This document shows positions 1 to 5,078 of a stretch of 5,078 bases of DNA, piece after piece (position 1 is the first letter of the stretch; every line of letters begins with the position of its first letter). The notes below the pieces were generated by a model. It searched no databases and was not told the origin of the DNA. It was given only the letters and a program-made list of their open reading frames with translations. Made by a program: the position numbers and the translations under genes. Source of the stretch: Afipia sp. (GTDB lineage Bacteria > Pseudomonadota > Alphaproteobacteria > Rhizobiales > Xanthobacteraceae). Location: the NCBI GenBank assembly GCA_020056155.1, contig JAGVII010000015.1, positions 1 through 5,078 on the forward strand, in the 5' to 3' direction.

Positions 1-107
1 ATCTTGAGCACGTCCGCGCCCTGATCCGCCAGAAACATCGTCGCATACGGCCCGGACACCACCGCCGTCAGATCCAGAACCCGCACGCCATTCAAAGGAC
101 CAGGCAT
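1..107 (-). CDS. Class III (CaiB/BaiF family) CoA-transferase, N-terminal fragment
   Basis: Only the first 35 codons lie in the window; the gene runs off the left edge. The translation begins [20 protein letters not shown] and continues with [15 protein letters not shown]. This matches the conserved N-terminus of class III CoA-transferases: a PLxGxRVLDLT strand, a small-residue GP turn, then LADxGAxVxK, which is part of the Rossmann-like CoA-binding fold. Family members move CoA between carboxylic acids (carnitine, formate/oxalate, benzylsuccinate, mesaconate and others) in the cytoplasm; the substrate cannot be read from this fragment. The ATG at 107 is preceded by AGGAAG five bases upstream, a good ribosome binding site. 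The gene starts 45 bases after the livF stop on the same strand with no terminator in between, so it is probably the last or a later gene of the importer operon. The family call is firm; the link to the transported solute is inference. Confidence 0.88.
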   Translation of the reverse strand, partial: MPGPLNGVRVLDLTAVVSGPYATMFLADQGADVLK

Positions 108-112
108 CTTCA

Positions 113-118
113 CTTCCT
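113..118 (-). promoter_or_regulatory. Ribosome binding site of the CoA-transferase gene
   Basis: AGGAAG on the minus strand, five bases before the ATG at 107. It supports this start and independent translation initiation after livF. No hairpin with a T-run was seen in the 45-base spacer (108-152), which supports read-through from livF. Confidence 0.7.
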
Positions 119-152
119 GTGCTGAAATTTTCGGCTTCCGCATCCTCGCGCG

Positions 153-854
153 TTACACGCTCAAATACGTTCGCCTGACATCGTCGTTTGCGATCAGCGA
201 CTGCGTGTCGCCGGCGAATTGAACCCGCCCCTGACTGAGCACGTAGACGTGGTCCGCCAGTTGGGTGGCGAGGTGATAGTTTTGCTCCACCAGCAGAATG
301 GGCGTCCCGGACGCTTTGACATCCTTGAGCACGGATTCGAGTTTCTCGATAATCACCGGCGCCAAACCTTCGCTGGGCTCGTCGAGGATCATCAGGTCCG
401 GGCCAGCGACGAGCGCCCTTCCAATGGCCAGCATCTGCTGCTCACCGCCGGACAGTTGCCCGCCAAGGCTCTTGCGCCGCTCTGCAAGGCGAGGAAATAT
501 CTCGAACACATATTCCATCGGCTTGCGCCGCGGCCGGTGTTTCGACGCGCTATAAGCGATGGCAAGATGCTCCTCGACGGTCACCGTCGGGAAGATGCCG
601 CGATCCTCCGGCACAAAAGCAATACCGGATTTCACGATCCGATGCGTCGGCAGCCGTGTGATATCGACGCCATTGAACTCTACGCGGCCGTGCCGCGCCG
701 GCGTCAGCCCCAATATTGAGCGCAGCGTCGTCGTCTTACCTGCGCCGTTCCGTCCGAGTACCGCCACGCACTGCGCCGTGGCCACGGAAAGATCGACGCC
801 CTGCAGGATGTGGCTTTCACCGTAGTAAGTGTGGAGATGCTCGACCTTAAGCAT
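153..854 (-). CDS. livF: HAAT-family ABC transporter ATP-binding protein LivF
   Basis: This 233-residue cytoplasmic ATPase has the usual LivF length. It pairs with LivG to hydrolyse ATP and drive import through LivH/LivM. The nucleotide-binding domain is complete: Walker A GRNGAGKT (34-41), Q-loop region FVPEDRGIF (80-88), ABC signature LSGGE (134-138), Walker B LMILDE (154-159) and D-loop SEGLAP (161-166). The switch region reads LVEQN (188-192), with Gln where most ABC ATPases have His. This is a known trait of LivF proteins and separates it from LivG, which keeps LVEHD. The start ATG overlaps the end of livG by 8 bases, so translation is probably coupled; only a weak GGGG lies upstream. 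The stop is TAA at 155-153. The family is certain; the substrate depends on the binding protein. Confidence 0.96.
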   Translation of the reverse strand: MLKVEHLHTYYGESHILQGVDLSVATAQCVAVLGRNGAGKTTTLRSILGLTPARHGRVEFNGVDITRLPTHRIVKSGIAFVPEDRGIFPTVTVEEHLAIAYSASKHRPRRKPMEYVFEIFPRLAERRKSLGGQLSGGEQQMLAIGRALVAGPDLMILDEPSEGLAPVIIEKLESVLKDVKASGTPILLVEQNYHLATQLADHVYVLSQGRVQFAGDTQSLIANDDVRRTYLSV

Positions 855-1593
855 GGTGCTGCCCCAGATACGCTTCGATCACCTGAGGATTGGACTGGAT
901 CTCGTCCTTTGTTCCTGTTGCGAGCACCTTGCCGTAACTCAGAACTGTGATGACGTCACAGATCGCAAACACGACATCCATGTCGTGCTCGACGAGAAGA
1001 ATGGTCAACTCAGACGACAGGCCGTTGATCAGCTTGATCAGACTGGCGCGCTCGTCGGGCGACGTTCCGGCCGCCGGCTCATCCATCAGCAGAATCTTCG
1101 GCTCCGCACATAGCGCGATTGCCACTTCGAGTTGACGTTTCTGTCCGTAAGACAGTTCGTTCACATTCCGGTGCAGCACGGTGTCTAAGTGCATCTGCTC
1201 AGCCGCGAGGTGAGCTTTGCGGATGACGGCAGGAAACGACCGGCATGACCGGAAAACAGAGCGCCGTGACGCATCAAACGCCTGGCATGCAACGCGCAGG
1301 TTCTCAAGAACGGTGACGCTTTCAAGCAGCATGTTCTTCTGGAACGAGCGCGATAGACCACCCCGTGTCACAAGGTCGGGTCGTCCCTGCTGCACCGGAA
1401 CGCCGTGAATCAGAATTTCGCCGCCAGTCGGCGGCTGCCATCCGGTGATGATGTTGAAGAGCGTGGTCTTGCCGGCGCCATTGGGGCCGATCACTGCGTG
1501 GCGCTGGCCCGACGGCACCTTCAGATCGAGGTCACTGATCACCTGTAGACCGCCGAAAGCCTTGCGCAGGTTCCTGATTTCGAGCGCGCTCAT
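847..1593 (-). CDS. livG: HAAT-family ABC transporter ATP-binding protein LivG
   Basis: This 248-residue ATPase subunit is close to the usual LivG length of about 250. Visible motifs are Walker A GPNGAGKTT (36-44), a Q-loop in SRSFQ (Gln85), signature LSYGQ (147-151; Tyr in place of the first Gly of LSGGQ, common in LivG), Walker B ILLMDE (167-172), D-loop region AAGTSP (174-179) and H-loop LVEHDM with His203. The C-terminus carries EAYLG, a typical LivG ending that follows the motif for promoter-proximal permease contact. Its ATG overlaps the livM stop by 4 bases (ATGA), and its own stop overlaps livF by 8 bases. GGGA a few bases upstream is a modest ribosome binding site inside the end of livM. 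LivG normally forms a heterodimer with LivF beneath the LivH/LivM pair. Nothing is missing or broken. Confidence 0.96.
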   Translation of the reverse strand: MSALEIRNLRKAFGGLQVISDLDLKVPSGQRHAVIGPNGAGKTTLFNIITGWQPPTGGEILIHGVPVQQGRPDLVTRGGLSRSFQKNMLLESVTVLENLRVACQAFDASRRSVFRSCRSFPAVIRKAHLAAEQMHLDTVLHRNVNELSYGQKRQLEVAIALCAEPKILLMDEPAAGTSPDERASLIKLINGLSSELTILLVEHDMDVVFAICDVITVLSYGKVLATGTKDEIQSNPQVIEAYLGQHHA

Positions 1594-2594
1594 TGCCGTT
1601 TCCCGATCAGCGTACTGATGGTGCCGAGAACGCCTCCGCGGAAGAAGGCAACCACGAGCATGAAGAAGATGCCGAAGAACAGGTTGTACTCTTCAGTAAT
1701 CATGCTCAGCGCTTGCTTGACGACGACAAAGACTGCCGCACCCACAAAAGGCCCGAGAATGACATTGGCGCCGCCGATAATGACCATCAGCACACCCTCG
1801 CCGCTCATCTGCCAGCTCATCGCATCCGGATTGATGAAATAGGTGTATTGCGACTGTAGAATACCCGCGACCGCGCAGATCACGGCAGCCAGCGCGAACG
1901 ATCCGATCTTGTAATTGGCAACCGCATATCCCATCGACATCATGCGGCGCTCGTTTTCACGAATGCCTACGAGAACGCTGCCGAAGGGCGACCTTACGAT
2001 CCGCCACAGCACCAGCAATGCGAGGACCGCAACAGCAAGAACGTAGTAGTAAAAAACGGTGGGATTGTCCGCACTCAAGCCCAGCAATGACAGATCGGGG
2101 CGCGGAATTCCTGTCATGCCATCAGACCCATTGGTCCACCGCAACTTGATTGCCGCTCCATAGAACATCTGGGAGAATGCCAGCGTGATCAGGAGAAATT
2201 CAACGCCACGCGTCCGCGTACAAACCGCGCCGATCGCCGACGCAATCATGGCGACGACCACAAGCGTAACCGGGGCAGAAACCCAGAGCGGCCATCCCAA
2301 CAAGGCGGTTCCAATTGCGATGCCGTATCCACCGAACCCCAGAAACATCGCCTGCCCGAGCGACACGAGACCCGTGTATCCGGTCAAAAGATTGATACCG
2401 GAGGCAAACACGCCCGCGATCATGACTTCAACCGCGAGTGTCATGACATAACCGGACACGAACGATGGTAACGCGCACAAGCCGACAGCAAGTGCGGCAA
2501 ACATCACTGCGTATGCACCACGCGAACCAGGAAGCGGAAGACGCTTCAACCTGCCAACGCCCTTGCCCCTCGCGAGGATAACATCTGCGCTCAT
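1590..2594 (-). CDS. livM: HAAT-family ABC transporter permease LivM
   Basis: This 334-residue inner-membrane protein has about eight to ten hydrophobic segments after a basic cytoplasmic N-terminus (RGKGVGRLKR, 9-18). Family markers are the GYTGLVSLGQ motif (72-81) followed by a glycine-rich helix (GFGGYG, 86-91), the periplasmic loop TNGSDGMTGIP (154-164), and the cytoplasmic coupling segment SPFGSVLVGIRENE (202-215), which meets an ATPase subunit. It forms the translocation channel with LivH. It lacks the long N-terminal extension of E. coli LivM, as most homologues do. The ATG at 2594 overlaps the livH stop by 4 bases and follows a strong GGGGAGGG ribosome binding site, which decides the start. 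Its stop overlaps the livG start by 4 bases. Confidence 0.95.
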   Translation of the reverse strand: MSADVILARGKGVGRLKRLPLPGSRGAYAVMFAALAVGLCALPSFVSGYVMTLAVEVMIAGVFASGINLLTGYTGLVSLGQAMFLGFGGYGIAIGTALLGWPLWVSAPVTLVVVAMIASAIGAVCTRTRGVEFLLITLAFSQMFYGAAIKLRWTNGSDGMTGIPRPDLSLLGLSADNPTVFYYYVLAVAVLALLVLWRIVRSPFGSVLVGIRENERRMMSMGYAVANYKIGSFALAAVICAVAGILQSQYTYFINPDAMSWQMSGEGVLMVIIGGANVILGPFVGAAVFVVVKQALSMITEEYNLFFGIFFMLVVAFFRGGVLGTISTLIGKRQ

Positions 2595-3469
2595 GCAACC
2601 CTCCCCACCGCGCCAAAAATGCCTTGCGGGCGAAAGATCATCACGGCGATCAGCAGCGCATAAATTGCAAAAAGCTCAACTTCCGGAAGGTATGCCTGAG
2701 CAAAGGTGTCAGTCATCCCAACGATGAGCGAGGCATAGAACGATCCCTTGAGATTACCGAGGCCACCGACAACCACGACCACAAAGGTCGTGACGACGAT
2801 TCCGATACCCATATTGGAATAGATGCTCATGACCGGTGCAGAGACAACACCCGCAAAGCCAGCGAGCGCGGAGCCGAACCCGAACACCAGCGCAAACAGA
2901 ACATTGATGTTGATGCCGAGCGCTGTGACCATCTCCCGGTTATCGACACCGGCCCGCAATGTGGCGCCGACCAGCGTACGGTCTATCACCAGGACAAGTG
3001 CGACCGCTATGGCGACGCCAACGGCGATGATGAAAAGGCGATACAGCGGGTACTCGATGCCGAGCAAGGCAATACGGCCTTTCAGAAAGTCAGGCGTGAC
3101 AATGCTGTGGAATGCTGAACCGTAGATATACTCGACTGCACCCGCTGTTGCGAACAGCAGGCCGAATGTGAGAAGCGCGAGATCGAGATGCGTCGATCGC
3201 CCGCGCTGAGCCAGCGGCTGCAGTACGAAGAACTGCAACAAAAAACCCGCAATAAACGGCAATAGCGGGCCTATCAGAAGCGCAAGCCAGAATGAGCCCG
3301 TCTTATTGGCGACAACCAATCCGAAGTAGGCTCCCATCGTAAAGAATGCGCCGTGTGCCAGATTGAGGATGTTCATCAGGCCGAAGATCAGCGTCAGGCC
3401 GACCGCGAGCAGGAACACCAGCATGCTCAACTGCACGCCATTAAGAAGCTGAATCAGGAAAAGCTGCAT
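2591..3469 (-). CDS. livH: HAAT-family ABC transporter permease LivH
   Basis: This 292-residue inner-membrane permease has normal length for LivH. It is strongly hydrophobic, with about eight membrane segments. Family motifs are GLTLIFGLMNILNLAHGAF (24-42), which is the hallmark N-terminal helix pair, the cytoplasmic coupling loop beginning TLVGATLRAGVDN (165-177) and running to ALGIN (183-187), and GGLGNLKGS (235-243). It pairs with LivM to form the channel for the solute delivered by the binding protein. The ATG at 3469 fits the family N-terminus (NGVQLSMLVFLLAVGLT), but no clear Shine-Dalgarno lies before it; the upstream bases read TTGTGTGAAAC. It follows the binding-protein gene after a 56-base spacer that holds a strong hairpin, so its expression may be set lower than that of the binding protein. 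The stop overlaps the livM start by 4 bases. Confidence 0.95.
   Translation of the reverse strand: MQLFLIQLLNGVQLSMLVFLLAVGLTLIFGLMNILNLAHGAFFTMGAYFGLVVANKTGSFWLALLIGPLLPFIAGFLLQFFVLQPLAQRGRSTHLDLALLTFGLLFATAGAVEYIYGSAFHSIVTPDFLKGRIALLGIEYPLYRLFIIAVGVAIAVALVLVIDRTLVGATLRAGVDNREMVTALGININVLFALVFGFGSALAGFAGVVSAPVMSIYSNMGIGIVVTTFVVVVVGGLGNLKGSFYASLIVGMTDTFAQAYLPEVELFAIYALLIAVMIFRPQGIFGAVGRVA
2599..2606 (-). promoter_or_regulatory. Strong ribosome binding site of livM
   Basis: GGGGAGGG on the minus strand, four bases before the livM ATG at 2594 and lying within the last codons of livH. It is the strongest Shine-Dalgarno sequence among the genes that follow the binding-protein gene. It supports the overlapping ATGA start. 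Confidence 0.7.
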
Positions 3470-3492
3470 GTTTCACACAAGGTCGAGAAAGC

Positions 3493-3519
3493 GCGAGCTT
3501 CGCTGGAAGCGAAGCTCGC
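3493..3519 (-). promoter_or_regulatory. Perfect 12-bp-stem hairpin between binding-protein and permease genes
   Basis: The arms GCGAGCTTCGCT (3493-3504) and AGCGAAGCTCGC (3508-3519) are exact reverse complements with a 3-base loop. In the minus-strand transcript the stem starts six bases after the binding-protein stop codon and ends 23 bases before the livH ATG. It is followed by GCGCTTTCTC, which is only a weak U-tract, so it is not a full intrinsic terminator. Hairpins at this place in importer operons commonly protect the 3' end of the binding-protein message or reduce read-through, giving more binding protein than permease. That role is inferred here; the structure itself is seen directly. 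Confidence 0.75.
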
Positions 3520-3525
3520 CCCTGA

Positions 3526-4737
3526 TCAGAACGATTTCGTACAGCCCGGCAGGTCGCCGGCACCTGGAAACTCGTCCAGAGATTTACGCTGCATCTTGCC
3601 ATCGGGACCCTTGACGATCTCGATCACGTAGACCTTTTCAAGCAGGGCGCTATTATGCGCATTGAATTTGATCTTCCCACGCGGGGCGTCGAACGTAAGG
3701 TCCCGCATAGTGGAGATGAACTTGGCGCGATCTTCAGGCATTTTGCCGCCGAGTTTCTCAAGGGTCAGCATGATCGCTTTACCATTGTCATAGCCCAGTT
3801 CGGCGCTGACATCGGGGTCCTGCTTGTACTTAGCGTTGTACGCCTTCACGAACTTCTGGTTTGCTTCGGTGGGGATGCCAGGATAGTGCGTGGCTACGTG
3901 CTGCGCGTTAAGTGCCAGATCGCCGAGAGCAGGCCATAAGGCTTCGTCATAAACCCAGTGATCGCCGATCAGGGGAATTTTAGTCCGTAATCCGAAGTCG
4001 GCATGCTGCTTGACGACCTGGATTGCTTCCGCTCCCGCATAGAAAGCGTAGATGATCTGCGCGCCGGAGTTGCCGGCCTGCGTCAATGCGGCGCTGTAGT
4101 CTTTGGTCTTCTGGAACGGCGTCCAGATTTCCTCGATTACCTTTCCGCCGTTGTCTTCGAAGCCGCGCTTGAAGCCACCGATAAATGCGCGGCCTGCGGA
4201 GTAATCAGGCCCCATCGTGACGGCGGTCTTCACCCCTTTGCTGGCCCAGTACTTTCCGGACGCATACTCAAAGCCATTGGCGCTGAAGGATGTGCGGGCG
4301 ATATATGGGCTGCAGAACTTTCCTGTGATCTCGTCGGCAAATGCGTTGGCAAACACCACCGGCATCTTGTTCTTGTCTGCCAGTTCCGAGATTGCGATAC
4401 CAACATTCGAACCGATGATACCGGCAACCAGATCGACCCGGTCCGATTGAACGAACTTGTTGAATTTCTGCACGCCTACACTCGGCGTCAATTCATCATC
4501 GGCACGAATAATCTCGATGGGCCTTCCGGATGCTTTGTTGCCGTATTCCTCAAGCGCTATCTGGAAGCCTTGGTCAATATTGACCGCAAGAGGCGCATAA
4601 ACCCCTTTGTAGGGCAGCATAAGGCCGATCTTGATTGGTGACTTTTCCTGTGCATGCGCCGGCATACTGGCCGATGCCGCCAGACCGATCACCGCGGCGA
4701 AACCTATGCGCAAACATCCATTGAAAAAAAATGCCAT
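3526..4737 (-). CDS. livK: Periplasmic substrate-binding protein of HAAT-family ABC transporter (LivK-type)
   Basis: The precursor has 403 residues. A signal peptide is clear: a short N-terminus with Arg10, a hydrophobic core at 11-24 and a cleavage motif PAHA before Gln30, leaving about 374 mature residues for the periplasm. The mature part is a type 1 periplasmic binding fold (Peripla_BP_6): opening strand IKIGLMLPYKG (35-45), first-lobe segment GIIGSNVG (106-113), ANAFADEITG (130-139), PDYSAG (177-182) and second-lobe IGDHWVYD (257-264). Cys142 and Cys399 are the only mature cysteines and could pair. The reading frame stays open upstream to an ATG at 4872, but the ATG at 4737 is chosen because it gives a proper signal peptide and has GGGAG six bases upstream. 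As first gene of the operon it feeds LivH/LivM. Position and family say LivK, but pocket residues differ from leucine binders, so the ligand is open. Confidence 0.93.
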   Translation of the reverse strand: MAFFFNGCLRIGFAAVIGLAASASMPAHAQEKSPIKIGLMLPYKGVYAPLAVNIDQGFQIALEEYGNKASGRPIEIIRADDELTPSVGVQKFNKFVQSDRVDLVAGIIGSNVGIAISELADKNKMPVVFANAFADEITGKFCSPYIARTSFSANGFEYASGKYWASKGVKTAVTMGPDYSAGRAFIGGFKRGFEDNGGKVIEEIWTPFQKTKDYSAALTQAGNSGAQIIYAFYAGAEAIQVVKQHADFGLRTKIPLIGDHWVYDEALWPALGDLALNAQHVATHYPGIPTEANQKFVKAYNAKYKQDPDVSAELGYDNGKAIMLTLEKLGGKMPEDRAKFISTMRDLTFDAPRGKIKFNAHNSALLEKVYVIEIVKGPDGKMQRKSLDEFPGAGDLPGCTKSF

Positions 4738-4741
4738 CCCG

Positions 4742-4749
4742 CTCTCCCT
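4742..4749 (-). promoter_or_regulatory. Ribosome binding site that fixes the binding-protein start
   Basis: AGGGAGAG on the minus strand; the GGGAG core ends six bases before the ATG at 4737. It decides for this start over the in-frame ATG at 4872, which would add 45 residues (rich in Arg, Ser, Pro and Gly) ahead of the signal peptide. Confidence 0.75.
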
Positions 4750-4787
4750 GATGCCGGGCAGTTGCGCCCTGAAACTCCCGCTTGAGC

Positions 4788-4805
4788 CGCAGCCATATGG
4801 CCGCG
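4788..4805. promoter_or_regulatory. 18-bp near-perfect dyad, candidate operator
   Basis: On the plus strand the halves CGCAGCCAT and ATGGCCGCG are reverse complements with one mismatch (8 of 9 pairs), centred on CATATG with no spacer. It lies 51 to 68 bases before the binding-protein start, near where a transcript start or core promoter could be. The symmetry would suit a dimeric repressor or other regulator. AraC-type proteins more often bind direct repeats, so another factor may be involved. Chance occurrence in GC-rich DNA cannot be excluded. Confidence 0.35.
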
Positions 4806-4880
4806 AACCTGCGTGGATTCTTATCGGGGGTGTAGACCGGGGAGCCCGATCTGACTTGCAGGATAACGCCAAGGCTTCCG

Positions 4881-4916
4881 AAAAAGCGCCATTTAGTCCG
4901 GGTCGACCGACGGCGC
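4881..4916 (-). terminator. Candidate Rho-independent terminator of the AraC-type gene
   Basis: On the minus strand, GCGCC (4916-4912) pairs with GGCGC (4890-4886), directly followed by TTTTT (4885-4881). Between them GTCGG (4911-4907) can pair with CC plus GAC around a bulged G, stacking on the outer stem with a TAAAT bulge. It starts 22 bases after the regulator stop codon. The stem is interrupted, so efficiency is uncertain, but the position and U-run support termination. It would separate the regulator transcript from the importer operon. Confidence 0.5.
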
Positions 4917-4938
4917 AGTTCAGAGAGGTCTGCTACTT

Positions 4939-5078
4939 TTAAGACAGGCAACGCTGACGGAACGCGGATGGCGTCACGCCGGTCGCTTTCTTGAAGCTTG
5001 TCGAGAAATGCTGGGCGTGGCTGAATCCGATCGCAAGGGCCACATCAACAATGCTGTCTTCCGTTTCCGACAGCCGCC
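4939..5078 (-). CDS. AraC/XylS-family transcriptional regulator, C-terminal fragment
   Basis: The last 45 codons are in the window, ending at TAA (4941-4939); the rest lies beyond the right edge. The translation includes SIVDVALAIGFSHAQHFSTS followed by FKKATGVTPSAFR. This is the second helix-turn-helix and the C-terminal signature of AraC/XylS regulators: the I-x-DVA-x-x-GF-S core, H-F-x-x-x-FKK, then GxTPxxFR. The DNA-binding domain thus sits at the C-terminus, as is usual for the family; the N-terminal effector domain cannot be seen. The gene points the same way as the importer operon and ends 201 bases before it. It is a natural candidate for an activator of the importer and CoA-transferase genes, but no binding site is proven. 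The family call is firm despite the short piece. Confidence 0.92.
   Translation of the reverse strand, partial: RLSETEDSIVDVALAIGFSHAQHFSTSFKKATGVTPSAFRQRCLS

Larger units (their letters stand above)
4738..4938 (-). other. Intergenic regulatory region between AraC-type gene and importer operon
   Basis: These 201 bases separate the regulator stop from the binding-protein start. They hold a candidate terminator (4881-4916), an 18-bp near-palindrome (4788-4805) and the ribosome binding site (4742-4749). The operon promoter most likely lies between about 4880 and 4790. I see no convincing sigma-70 pair: GATAAG at 4825-4820 could serve as a -10 box, but no matching -35 box stands 16-18 bases upstream. 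A promoter with a weak -35 box would fit dependence on an activator such as the adjacent AraC-type protein; this is inference. Confidence 0.5.

Noticed and set aside
569..576. Gln in place of the H-loop His of LivF (LVEQN) considered as a defect; in LivF this is residue 191
   Set aside because: Gln at this position is normal in LivF proteins, where the partner LivG carries the His. It is not a sign of inactivation. The coordinates given here are only a pointer into livF; the codon itself lies near 282-284.
219..719. 166-codon open frame on the plus strand opposite livF
   Set aside because: It is antisense to a fully conserved ATPase gene and shows no domain of its own.
2624..3118. 164-codon open frame on the plus strand inside livH
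   Set aside because: Its product is a very polar Asp/Arg/His-rich sequence typical of the reverse complement of a membrane-protein gene. No family resemblance is visible.
4003..4641. 212-codon open frame on the plus strand
   Set aside because: It lies wholly antisense to the binding-protein gene, has no recognisable protein family and is explained by the codon bias of the true gene.
4857..4871. Sigma-54-like promoter TGGC...TGCA on the minus strand
   Set aside because: The GG and GC elements are 11 bases apart instead of the fixed 12, and the inner bases fit poorly. Sigma-54 promoters do not tolerate that change.
4738..4872. N-terminal extension of the binding protein by 45 residues to an ATG at 4872
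   Set aside because: The extension would bury a clear signal peptide behind Arg/Ser/Pro-rich sequence. The ATG at 4737 has a good ribosome binding site and fits the family's N-terminus.
1..5078. CRISPR arrays, tRNA or rRNA genes, insertion sequences, phage or toxin-antitoxin genes
   Set aside because: No repeat arrays, tRNA-like cloverleafs, transposase genes or terminal inverted repeats were seen. Nearly all of the window is accounted for by the importer and its two flanking genes.

Overview
The window shows one minus-strand transcription unit. It is a complete five-gene ABC importer of the HAAT (hydrophobic amino acid / branched-chain amino acid, Liv-type) family in the classic order livK-livH-livM-livG-livF. 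Partial genes flank it on the same strand: the 3' end of an AraC/XylS-family regulator at the right edge, upstream in transcription, and the 5' end of a class III (CaiB/BaiF) CoA-transferase at the left edge, downstream. The DNA is moderately GC-rich. The gene style (HAAT importer beside a CoA-transferase and an AraC regulator) suggests an alpha- or betaproteobacterium, for example a Bradyrhizobium-like or Burkholderiales-like organism. I cannot fix the genus from this sequence alone.

Layout in transcription order, right to left. 5078-4939 is the AraC-type C-terminus. 4938-4738 is a 201-base non-coding region; it holds a candidate terminator for the regulator gene (4916-4881), an 18-bp near-palindrome (4805-4788) and the ribosome binding site of the binding-protein gene. 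4737-3526 encodes the periplasmic binding protein with a clear signal peptide. 3525-3470 is a short spacer with a perfect 12-bp-stem hairpin. 3469-2591 is the LivH permease, 2594-1590 the LivM permease, 1593-847 the LivG ATPase and 854-153 the LivF ATPase. 152-108 is a 45-base spacer, and 107-1 is the start of the CoA-transferase. The four genes from livH to livF overlap by 4, 4 and 8 bases, so they are almost certainly co-transcribed and translationally coupled.

The binding protein should capture a solute in the periplasm. LivH and LivM would form the membrane channel, and LivG and LivF would power import. The CoA-transferase next in line would fit activation of an imported carboxylic acid to its CoA thioester. 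By-eye comparison with E. coli LivJ suggests that the residues gripping the alpha-amino group of an amino acid are not kept, so the ligand may be an organic or aromatic acid rather than leucine, isoleucine or valine. This is inference.

I found no clearly novel system. The points most worth a second look are the livK/livH hairpin, the non-canonical ligand pocket combined with the CoA-transferase, and the regulatory region next to the AraC gene.
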